From positions 1-5,906 of the forward strand of contig CANQNZ010000071.1 in assembly GCA_947625365.1 (NCBI GenBank): 5,906 bases of DNA, read 5' to 3'. The stretch is from an uncultured Bacilli bacterium. Lineage in GTDB: Bacteria > Bacillota_I > Bacilli_A > RF39 > UBA660. Made by a program: the position numbers and the translations under genes. The notes below the pieces were generated by a model. That model saw only the letters and a program-made list of their open reading frames with translations, did no database searches and had not been told where the DNA came from. Shown here piece by piece: positions 1-5,351 of the stretch; within the stretch, counting starts at the first letter, position 1; the number at the start of each line of letters is the position of its first letter.

Positions 1-1188
1 ATTTTCTACTGTTCCATCCCCACCAGTTGTAATAACTGCTCTATCAAGATTAATAACAGGATAAACATCAAGTTCACTATCCATTGTCGCAAAATTATTA
101 CTATCATTAGTATACAATGTCTTTAGTGAACTAGGAGTCATTGTCCACCATGGTTTAGACATATCTAAATAACTAAGAACACCCTCTTCTGTATATATCT
201 TAGCTAGTTCTACTTCATCCATTGATAAAAGTCCTATTTTAAGTTTATATACTCCTCCATAAGAAGATTGCGTATCAGCACAACTTAACATGAAATTTTT
301 CTCGGCAAATCTTGAAGAAGCATTATAAGTAGTTTCTTCTTCTGTCTCTTCCGTTACTAATGTATCATTACAATAAGTTGCTTGTACGATTTGATTATCA
401 AAATCCATTAAATTAGTATTATAATATTCGTCTAAGAAAGCTTTCATCGCACTAATACCTTTAGAAGTTGACCCATCACAAGCATCTTCAAAAGTGCAGA
501 TAGGTTTATTACTATATGTAAAACCTACTCCACTAGCCCAAGTACTTTTACTAAATGTGGCAGTACCAATGCTTTCCGTCGCAACAAGACGGATAGAACC
601 ATCACCATTAATACGTACTATTCTCCAAGTATGTCCAGCAAATGCTACATAATTATTTTCAACATTACCTTTATAGTAATAACTATCACCATAATTATCT
701 GCTAAAGCAAACATACCACTTTGGGTAACATCTGTTTTAACTTCTTCTTGTTTTAAAACTTCTGAAAGCACTCTACCTTTTGGTTTAAAATTAACAACAC
801 ATTCAGTATCAGCGGTAGGACTAATCATTAAATAATTCTTTTCGCTTTCATAAGAAGCTGTTTGATTATTACTACAACTTAAATTATCATAAATATAACC
901 TTTATTAGGCTCAATAGCAATATTAGTTAAAGTATTATAAGTAGTTTCTACTTGAGGACTAGCAATTGTTCCATTATTTATAGTAACACTTACCGTAACT
1001 TTCTTATTAACATCAGCATCAAAGGCAACATTTTCACTTGTAAAACTTATTAAAGCATAAGAAGCTACTATACCAACGGTTAGCAAGCAAAAACTTAATA
1101 CCGCAATCACTCTAACTTTAGAATTATACATACCCCTTTTTTGGGCCTTTTTTAATTCTTTTTCCGGATTAAAACTTTTTCGTGACAT
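1..1188 (-). CDS. Membrane-anchored extracellular protein with InlB-B-like repeat and DUF6273-like C-terminal module (3' end outside window)
   Basis: The frame is open for 396 codons to the left edge, so the C-terminus is missing. Residues 1-25 are basic (start MSRKSFNPEKELKK). Residues 26-49 form one hydrophobic segment ending ASYALISF, giving N-in topology with the rest outside, either as a membrane anchor or an uncleaved signal. Residues 65-136 (NNGTIASP, then PNKGYIY, then ECVVNFK, with Cys105 and Cys130) resemble a divergent InlB B-repeat. From about residue 165 come YYKGNVENNYVAFAGHTWRI and INGDGSIRLV, then Cys pairs 231/237 and 273/303. The visible end, PWWTMTPSS then VYPVINLDRA and TTGGDGT, resembles the DUF6273 module of surface proteins in gut Bacillota. 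Those modules commonly end soon after such a motif, so the gene probably stops just beyond the window. The domain assignments are from motif memory, and function (surface binding or adhesion) is inference. Start ATG 1188 is chosen from the ribosome binding site 7 nt upstream. Confidence 0.85.
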   Translation of the reverse strand, partial: MSRKSFNPEKELKKAQKRGMYNSKVRVIAVLSFCLLTVGIVASYALISFTSENVAFDADVNKKVTVSVTINNGTIASPQVETTYNTLTNIAIEPNKGYIYDNLSCSNNQTASYESEKNYLMISPTADTECVVNFKPKGRVLSEVLKQEEVKTDVTQSGMFALADNYGDSYYYKGNVENNYVAFAGHTWRIVRINGDGSIRLVATESIGTATFSKSTWASGVGFTYSNKPICTFEDACDGSTSKGISAMKAFLDEYYNTNLMDFDNQIVQATYCNDTLVTEETEEETTYNASSRFAEKNFMLSCADTQSSYGGVYKLKIGLLSMDEVELAKIYTEEGVLSYLDMSKPWWTMTPSSLKTLYTNDSNNFATMDSELDVYPVINLDRAVITTGGDGTVEN

Positions 1189-1195
1189 ACTAAGA

Positions 1196-1199
1196 CCTC
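1196..1199 (-). promoter_or_regulatory. Ribosome binding site fixing the start at 1188
   Basis: GAGG (1199 down to 1196, in context GCGAGGTC) lies 7 nt before ATG 1188. An in-frame ATG at 1203 would place this site inside the coding region and would start almost at the predicted transcription start, so 1188 is preferred. Confidence 0.65.
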
Positions 1200-1212
1200 G
1201 CATTCTAATAAT

Positions 1213-1241
1213 ATTGTACTATAAATTTTTTTAATTGTAAA
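1213..1241 (-). promoter_or_regulatory. Sigma-A-type promoter of the surface protein gene
   Basis: On the minus strand, TTTACA (1241-1236) and TACAAT (1218-1213) are separated by exactly 17 nt. Each differs from consensus at one base. The predicted transcription start near 1206 leaves an 18-nt leader containing the GAGG site. The promoter begins about 13 nt after the lipoprotein stop codon, so the surface gene is probably transcribed on its own rather than only by read-through. Confidence 0.6.
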
Positions 1242-1247
1242 TTAAAA
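1229..1247. repeat. AT-only inverted repeat over the -35 box
   Basis: TTTTAATT, a 3-nt spacer TAC, then AATTAAAA on the minus strand: a perfect 8-bp inverted repeat. It covers the -35 hexamer at 1241-1236. No T-run follows on the minus strand, so it is not a convincing terminator for the lipoprotein gene. It could be an operator or a chance product of AT richness. Confidence 0.4.
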
Positions 1248-1253
1248 GAAATG

Positions 1254-2252
1254 CTACTTTTCTAAAGCAACATTTCCTAAAGATTGAGCAATAGTCATCA
1301 GTTCCTCACTGGCTAAATTATTACTAGTTAAATAGTATTCTACATTATCAGATGTCCAAGATAGAGAATTGTTTGATAAAGCGGCTACGCTATCTGTTAA
1401 AAGTAAGGGGTCACCAGCTACGGGAATAATTTCAAATTCTTTAGAAGCACTGGCAGCTTCTTCGACTAATATAAAGGATTTATCCCCATTAAAGGTTAAA
1501 ATAGTTCTATCGGTTTGTTCATCGGTGATTTTATCTTCACTTTTTAAATAAGTATTAGCTGGTACATATAGAGGATAAATAGCTTCTTCTAAGGCAGTTG
1601 TTTCTTTTTCTTCATCTTGTTTTTCTTCGGTTTCATCAATTAAAGTATTTAATTTAAAGTAATCATCTTTATACTTAGCTTTATAATCTATTTTATTGAT
1701 TTTAACTTTAATTTTGGCATTTTTACTAGTATCATAAACAACTACTTTTTCTAAATTCATCTTTTTATCAAAAGTTAACTCTTGCTTAACTAAAGCTTTA
1801 TTATGAGGATAATTTACTTTAGCAGTAATAATATATTTACCATTTTTTTCCTGTAATGTTGATGTTTCATCATTAATTACATCATTTAATAAAGAAGCTA
1901 AAATATAAGATTGAGAACTATTATCAGGCCACTGACTTTCAAATTTAAAACTTTTATTTAAACTAGGTGTTACTACATAGACATTTCCCTCATCTTTTAA
2001 AATTATTTGTTCATGGTTATTATTTTGATTAATCATACTAACTTTATAATTATCATCTTTTTGGTAATTAACAACGATATTATATTTAAAGGTATCTTCA
2101 TTGTTAAATATTTCCATTTCTCCTTTTAATTCATAACTCTTAGCCGATGTTACTTTATCCTTAAATTCATCTTTGGCAGAAGAAATATCAAATTTACCAC
2201 AACCACAGACTAGAAGAAGGACAAATAAACTTAAGAATAGCATTTTTCTCAT
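1254..2252 (-). CDS. LolA-like (YdcC/GerS-type) lipoprotein with DUF4367-like C-terminal domain
   Basis: 332 aa, complete. A short basic n-region (MRK), a hydrophobic core and the lipobox V15-C-G-C18 mark a lipoprotein anchored through Cys18 on the outer membrane face. Cys at position -2 is unusual but tolerable. Residues about 27-205 have the LolA-like pattern of Gram-positive YdcC/GerS proteins: repeated beta strands, LKDEGNVYVVTPSLNKSF, then SQWPDNSSQSYILASLL. Residues 206-222 are an acidic Glu/Lys/Thr linker. Residues about 223-328 (YPLYVPANTY, KSFILVEE, LSWTSDNVEYYLTS, ELMTIAQSL) look like DUF4367. Known relatives include C. difficile GerS, which works with the cortex amidase CwlD, and B. 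subtilis YdcC. No sporulation gene is nearby, so the target here is unknown; a lipid-binding or envelope chaperone role is inference. A purine-rich site AAAGGAAAG lies about 11 nt before ATG 2252. The in-frame ATG at 2243 would lose the n-region charges. Confidence 0.85.
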   Translation of the reverse strand: MRKMLFLSLFVLLLVCGCGKFDISSAKDEFKDKVTSAKSYELKGEMEIFNNEDTFKYNIVVNYQKDDNYKVSMINQNNNHEQIILKDEGNVYVVTPSLNKSFKFESQWPDNSSQSYILASLLNDVINDETSTLQEKNGKYIITAKVNYPHNKALVKQELTFDKKMNLEKVVVYDTSKNAKIKVKINKIDYKAKYKDDYFKLNTLIDETEEKQDEEKETTALEEAIYPLYVPANTYLKSEDKITDEQTDRTILTFNGDKSFILVEEAASASKEFEIIPVAGDPLLLTDSVAALSNNSLSWTSDNVEYYLTSNNLASEELMTIAQSLGNVALEK

Positions 2253-2276
2253 TAAATCACTTTCCTTTTCTAGTTA

Positions 2277-2305
2277 AGTATATTTTTAAGAAAATTAATT
2301 ATTCA
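2277..2305 (-). promoter_or_regulatory. Possible promoter of the LolA-like lipoprotein gene
   Basis: TATACT (2282-2277), one mismatch to TATAAT, lies 25 nt upstream of the start codon. A poor -35, TGAATA (2305-2300), sits 17 nt further up. The position agrees with a short leader ending in the AAGGA ribosome binding site. The -10 is good and the -35 weak. Confidence 0.4.
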
Positions 2306-2313
2306 TGTATATT
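2286..2313 (+). promoter_or_regulatory. Weak candidate promoter for the DUF378 gene
   Basis: TTAAGA (2286-2291), a 16-nt spacer and TATATT (2308-2313) precede the plus-strand gene, giving a leader of roughly 36 nt. An alternative -10 is CATACT at 2329-2334, which has no usable -35. The region is almost all A/T, so such matches arise easily. If real, it lies back to back with the lipoprotein promoter. Confidence 0.25.
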
Positions 2314-2346
2314 AATTAAAATAAAGGTCATACTAAAAATAGAAAT

Positions 2347-2350
2347 GAGG
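2347..2350 (+). promoter_or_regulatory. Ribosome binding site fixing the DUF378 start at 2357
   Basis: GAGG at 2347-2350 is 6 nt before ATG 2357. It overlaps the upstream in-frame ATG at 2345, which has no comparable site of its own. The shorter reading is therefore preferred. Confidence 0.65.
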
Positions 2351-2356
2351 TTGATT

Positions 2357-2560
2357 ATGGAAACAATACAAAAAATTGCATTAGCATTAAATATTGTAGG
2401 TGGCTTAAATTGGGCTTTAGTAGGTTTATTTGATTTTAATTTAGTTACAGCTTTATTTGGTGCAGATTCTGTAATAGCCAATGTCATATATGTCTTAATT
2501 GGAATATGTGCTGCCATTAATATCGGAATCTTATTTATGCATATAGAAACAGAAAAATAA
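2357..2560 (+). CDS. DUF378 family small membrane protein
   Basis: 67 aa, complete, matching the usual 60-80 aa of DUF378 (YuzA-type) proteins. The family signature is clear: LNIVGGLNWALVGLFDFNLV at about residues 11-30, then ALFG, then a second hydrophobic helix VIYVLIGICAAINIGILF. Two helices are predicted, at about residues 6-24 and 42-61, with a short polar tail HIETEK. The family has no established biochemical role that I know of. It is the only plus-strand gene here and stands alone, diverging from the lipoprotein gene and converging on cdaR with a shared hairpin after its stop codon. A longer 71-aa form from ATG 2345 is possible but less likely. Confidence 0.88.
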   Translation: METIQKIALALNIVGGLNWALVGLFDFNLVTALFGADSVIANVIYVLIGICAAINIGILFMHIETEK

Positions 2561-2587
2561 AAAATATGTGTTAGTTCACATATTTTT
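2560..2587. terminator. Bidirectional rho-independent terminator between DUF378 and cdaR
   Basis: An 11-bp perfect stem (2560-2570 pairs with 2577-2587) carries the core ATATGTG/CACATAT and a 6-nt loop TTAGTT. Read on plus it is followed by T5-A-T3. Read on minus it ends in T6-A-T5. It overlaps the last bases of both stop codons, so it can serve both convergent genes. Confidence 0.8.
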
Positions 2588-3941
2588 ATTTGGCAGAAAC
2601 TATAATAGTTATTTGTTTGTTGGAAATATATTGTACCTTAGGGTCAGTTCCTTCTACAGTTACAGTTACTTGATGTTCTCCCTCTCCATAACCACTTAAG
2701 TCTACGTAAGCAGTAATTGTTGATGGGTCAAGGCTATCTAGAACTGCACTTGTTCCTTTGGCAATAACAGAGATTTGAGCATCATCGCGAGATTTAGCAT
2801 TAACATTATAATTTGATGATAAGTTACGCCACTGAACATTGATGCCATCAATAGTTTTTTGCGTCTCTTCCCCAAACTTAACTGTTATCGTCGTTGTCGA
2901 AGCACTCATCGAACGAACACCATTTGGTTTATTTATGGTAACATTATAAGTTTTCTCATCACTTAAACTATTAACATCGATAGTTACAGGAACAAAAGTA
3001 ATATTCTCTAAAGCACTTTGGTCTCCATAAATTGTTATCTTAGAAACACTACTTTCAATTTCGGAAATTGCTCGACCTGTTTTTGGAGTACCAGTAGTTA
3101 AAACTTTTAAAGGTACTTCGGTCGAATAAGATTCTAATTTAACAACTGCTGTCACTTTTTCAGGAACAATTTCAACATTTTCCACAATTTTACCTTTAGA
3201 GTCATATGCCACTAGAGGAACATTATCTATAGTATATTCGCCTTTTTCTTTAAATTCTTCATTGCTTAAATCAATTAAAGCACGAACTGTTGCTACATTA
3301 GCTAAAGTATCCTCTGCCCCTTTAATAACGACTTCACTGCGGTCTAAGGTTACACTTGCCACACTTAATTTTTGGTCTAATTTATCTTCGTTTAGTAAAT
3401 CATATGAAACCGTTTTTAAAGTACTTATCTTTTCTTTTATAACCACTAATACAGTGGATGGGTCTAGTTTATAATTTAAAGAACCTATAGATTGATTATA
3501 TGTTAGACGAACGCGATGTTCACCTACGCCGTATTTAGTTAAATCAAGTTTTACTTCATGTTCTCCTAATTGTTTAGCTAAATATAAATCACTTTTACGA
3601 CCGATTAAAGTAACATCTACAGTTTCCGGAATACCCTCAACTACGTAAGCCTCTTTATTATATTCTGCAACGACGGGTTGGTCGGATAAAACTTCGGCTT
3701 CTGTTTGAACTAAAGTAATAACACGCGAGTCAACTAAGAAGAAAATAGCTACGGCAAAAATAAGAGATAAATAAATTAAAGTAAAAGGTTTATTTAATAT
3801 TTTATCTAATTTATTATTACTTCCTTTTAATCTTTTATTAATTCGATATACCAATCTACTAATGGGCGTAATAAGTATTTTATCAATACCCGCATAGATT
3901 AAGTGAAAGAAAGCTTTAATAACCTGAAATACCTTACGCAT
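2586..3941 (-). CDS. cdaR: CdaR, YbbR-domain regulator of the c-di-AMP synthase CdaA
   Basis: 451 aa, close to the about 480 aa of B. subtilis CdaR. Residues 1-50 are a basic, partly amphipathic cytoplasmic stretch. One transmembrane helix spans about 53-71 (LIYLSLIFAVAIFFLV). Four extracellular YbbR repeats follow, at roughly 84-169, 173-268, 271-356 and 360-449. Repeats 1 and 4 share LTKYGVGEHRVRL and LSGYGEGEHQVTV. CdaR binds CdaA in the membrane and modulates cyclase activity; recent work on related proteins indicates c-di-AMP binding by the external domain. ATG 3941 is preferred over ATG 3983: it has AAGGTG 6 nt upstream and overlaps the cdaA stop by only 8 nt (ATGCGTAA), a layout typical of translational coupling. 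Co-transcribed with cdaA; the 3' end lies in a terminator. The usual next gene, glmM, is absent. Confidence 0.93.
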   Translation of the reverse strand: MRKVFQVIKAFFHLIYAGIDKILITPISRLVYRINKRLKGSNNKLDKILNKPFTLIYLSLIFAVAIFFLVDSRVITLVQTEAEVLSDQPVVAEYNKEAYVVEGIPETVDVTLIGRKSDLYLAKQLGEHEVKLDLTKYGVGEHRVRLTYNQSIGSLNYKLDPSTVLVVIKEKISTLKTVSYDLLNEDKLDQKLSVASVTLDRSEVVIKGAEDTLANVATVRALIDLSNEEFKEKGEYTIDNVPLVAYDSKGKIVENVEIVPEKVTAVVKLESYSTEVPLKVLTTGTPKTGRAISEIESSVSKITIYGDQSALENITFVPVTIDVNSLSDEKTYNVTINKPNGVRSMSASTTTITVKFGEETQKTIDGINVQWRNLSSNYNVNAKSRDDAQISVIAKGTSAVLDSLDPSTITAYVDLSGYGEGEHQVTVTVEGTDPKVQYISNKQITIIVSAK

Positions 3942-4761
3942 TTTCTTCACCTTCACTTTCCTCTTCATCCTCATCAGCATCATAGAACATCTCAGTTTTT
4001 GGTTTTAATTCATCAATTAAAGTCATTTTAAAATCATCTAAAGTTAAATTATACTTCATATTACCATCAACAGCGATACTAATACGGCCCGTTTCCTCTG
4101 ATACAATTAAAGCAATAGCATCAGTTTCTTCGGCAACACCTAAAGCCGCTCTATGACGAGTTCCTAAACGCTTACTTAATGTTGGGTCCATACTTGTTTT
4201 AAATACAGAGCCCGCACAAGTTATTCTATCTCCCTGAATTATAACGCCACCATCGTGCAAGGGGTTATTAGGGAAAAAGATTGTTCCAAGTAGAGCACTA
4301 GAGACATCAGCATATATTTTTGTCGCTGGCTCAATATATTCTTGTAAAGAAATATCTCTTTCAATAACAATTAATGCCCCTATTCTATTTTTCTTTAAAT
4401 ACTCAATAGCATCCATAATTTCATAAACAACACGTTCGCGTTCATCAACCGTTAAAATCTTATGACGCCCTAGTAAATTAGTACGGCCAATTGACTCAAG
4501 AACATTACGAATTTCCGGTTGGAAAATAATAATTAGGGCCAGTGGTCCCCAAGATAAAACATATTCTAATAAAAGTCCTACAGTATATAAATCTAAAACT
4601 GAACTTATTAGTTTAATAATTAAAATTAAAATTACACCTTTAACTATTAAAACCATTTTTATATTATTTTTAACATTCTTTAAAATAAAATAGAACATTA
4701 ACCATACAATTGAAATATCAAGAATTTTCGTAATTATAGACCATAAAGTTGTTAATGTCAT
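3934..4761 (-). CDS. cdaA: CdaA, membrane-bound diadenylate cyclase (c-di-AMP synthase)
   Basis: 275 aa, about the length of B. subtilis CdaA (273). It condenses two ATP into c-di-AMP at the inner membrane face. Three transmembrane helices lie at about 11-27, 36-54 and 60-80, followed by the family motif FQPEIRNVLE (80-89). The DAC/DisA_N domain spans about 100-250: GALIVIER, FFPNNPLHD, GTRHRAALG (R202-H203-R204) and IVSEETGRISIA. The normally DGA motif reads D170-G171-G172, a conservative Ala-to-Gly change; all other core motifs look intact, so activity is likely. The tail, from about residue 261, is strongly acidic (DADEDEEESEGEENA), and its GAA/GGT codons also supply the cdaR ribosome binding site. 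The start is well supported by AAGGAG (4774-4769) with a 7-nt spacer. Cotranscribed with cdaR, which overlaps its last 8 nt. Confidence 0.96.
   Translation of the reverse strand: MTLTTLWSIITKILDISIVWLMFYFILKNVKNNIKMVLIVKGVILILIIKLISSVLDLYTVGLLLEYVLSWGPLALIIIFQPEIRNVLESIGRTNLLGRHKILTVDERERVVYEIMDAIEYLKKNRIGALIVIERDISLQEYIEPATKIYADVSSALLGTIFFPNNPLHDGGVIIQGDRITCAGSVFKTSMDPTLSKRLGTRHRAALGVAEETDAIALIVSEETGRISIAVDGNMKYNLTLDDFKMTLIDELKPKTEMFYDADEDEEESEGEENA
3948..3953 (-). promoter_or_regulatory. Ribosome binding site of cdaR inside the cdaA tail
   Basis: AAGGTG (3953-3948) lies 6 nt before ATG 3941, within the codons for the acidic end of CdaA. The far upstream ATG at 3983 has only a weak GAGATG-like site. 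This decides the shorter CdaR start. Confidence 0.65.
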
Positions 4762-4791
4762 AAATTCACTCCTTTTTATCTACCTATTTAA

Positions 4792-4820
4792 AGTATATCA
4801 AATTATATACCTTATTTCCA
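4792..4820 (-). promoter_or_regulatory. Extended -10 promoter of cdaA-cdaR
   Basis: On minus, TGGAAA (4820-4815), a 17-nt spacer and TATACT (4797-4792) preceded by TGA, which is an extended -10 (TGnTATACT). The predicted transcription start near 4785 gives a leader of about 24 nt before ATG 4761, containing AAGGAG. A perfect TATAAT at 4807-4802 is an alternative -10 but has no good -35. The 108-nt gap is too short for a full c-di-AMP (ydaO-type) riboswitch plus promoter. Confidence 0.55.
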
Positions 4821-4823
4821 CCG

Positions 4824-4849
4824 CTAATTTAAAGGTAGGCTTAAATTAG
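4824..4849. repeat. 9-bp inverted repeat just upstream of the cdaA -35 box
   Basis: CTAATTTAA (4824-4832), an 8-nt spacer AGGTAGGC, then TTAAATTAG (4841-4849): a perfect inverted repeat. It ends 4 bp from the proposed -35 of cdaA and lies beyond the T-run of the upstream terminator. With no T-run after it, it reads better as a possible protein-binding site than as a terminator. Confidence 0.55.
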
Positions 4850-4855
4850 ACACAT

Positions 4856-4878
4856 AAAAAGCTAGTTTCCTAGCTTTT
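4856..4878 (-). terminator. Rho-independent terminator of the yerB-149 aa operon
   Basis: On minus, AAAAGCTAG (4878-4870), loop GAAA, CTAGCTTTT (4865-4857) and a T-run ending at 4856. The 9-bp stem closes on a GNRA-type tetraloop. The TAG stop of the 149-aa gene is the last three bases of the left arm, so termination is built into the end of the gene. It separates this operon from cdaA-cdaR. Confidence 0.75.
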
Positions 4879-5319
4879 GGGGTTAGAATTATCTTCTTCC
4901 TTTATTAAGGGTAAGTCATAATTATTTTCAGGGGTAATATCAATAGGTCCCGATATTACTTCTTCTGATGCTTTGGCCGCAGGTTCTTCGACTTTTAATA
5001 CTTCCGGAGTTTCTTTATTTCCTTCATTAGTATTAGGTTGTAACTCAGGCGTTACATTTTCCTGTTTTTCCATTTGCTCTTGTTTCATAACTTCTTCAAT
5101 AGTTGGTGTATTATCTTCTAAGATATCTTCTTTTTTACCCTTCTTTTCTTTTTTCTTTTTCTCTTTTTTAGGTTTTTTAACTTTTTCTTTTGGCTCTTTT
5201 TCTGTAGATGGTAATTTACTCATATCTACTAAATATCCTATTAGGGAAAATAGAAGTATGACAGTAATAATTATAAACCATAAATAATTATCTACCAAAA
5301 AATTGATAAATCCTTCCAT
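4870..5319 (-). CDS. Single-pass membrane protein with Lys-rich then acidic tail, unknown function
   Basis: 149 aa, complete. I do not recognise a named family. Residues 1-11 are mildly polar (MEGFINFLVDN). Residues 12-32 form one transmembrane helix (LWFIIITVILLFSLIGYLVDM). Residues 35-64 are extremely Lys-rich (KPKKEKKKKEKKGKK). From 65 to the end the chain is Glu/Asn/Pro/Thr-rich, acidic and probably disordered. By the positive-inside rule the Lys block should keep the C-terminal tail in the cytoplasm. Such a layout could suit a membrane-tethered scaffold or nucleic-acid or acidic-protein binder, but that is speculation. A strong AGGAGG (5331-5326) lies 6 nt before ATG 5319. The gene follows the YerB-like gene by 32 nt with no hairpin between, so the two are probably one operon, closed by the terminator at its stop codon. 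Confidence 0.85.
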   Translation of the reverse strand: MEGFINFLVDNYLWFIIITVILLFSLIGYLVDMSKLPSTEKEPKEKVKKPKKEKKKKEKKGKKEDILEDNTPTIEEVMKQEQMEKQENVTPELQPNTNEGNKETPEVLKVEEPAAKASEEVISGPIDITPENNYDLPLIKEEDNSNPKS

Positions 5320-5351
5320 AACATTCCTCCTACCTTAATTTTATTCTTTTT

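Noticed and set aside
1130..1150. A-run and G-run near the start of the surface protein gene as a frameshift or phase-variation site
   Set aside because: The A-run is only six long and not in phase for a classic -1 slippery heptamer; the normal frame is open throughout.
1369..1551. Plus-strand 60-codon open frame
   Set aside because: Antisense to the LolA-like lipoprotein gene, low complexity, no family resemblance and no supporting ribosome binding site.
2293..2319. TTAATTA/TAATTAA inverted repeat in the divergent promoter region
   Set aside because: Only 7 bp, A/T only, in a region where such matches are expected by chance.
2299..2517. Minus-strand 72-codon open frame over the DUF378 gene
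   Set aside because: Opposite the clearly recognisable DUF378 protein; its sequence is a mirror of that gene with no family resemblance.
3262..3474. Plus-strand 70-codon open frame
   Set aside because: Antisense to cdaR, Ser/Thr-rich shadow reading.
3942..3983. CdaR start at ATG 3983 with a basic 14-residue extension
   Set aside because: Poor ribosome binding site and a 50-nt overlap with cdaA; the extension is an out-of-frame reading of the acidic CdaA tail.
4762..4869. A c-di-AMP riboswitch ahead of cdaA
   Set aside because: The gap is 108 nt and already holds a terminator tail, a palindrome and a promoter; the predicted leader is only about 24 nt.
4973..5287. Plus-strand 104-codon open frame rich in Ser, Phe and Cys
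   Set aside because: The Phe run is simply the antisense of the Lys-rich block in the 149-aa gene, which has the better start site and layout.
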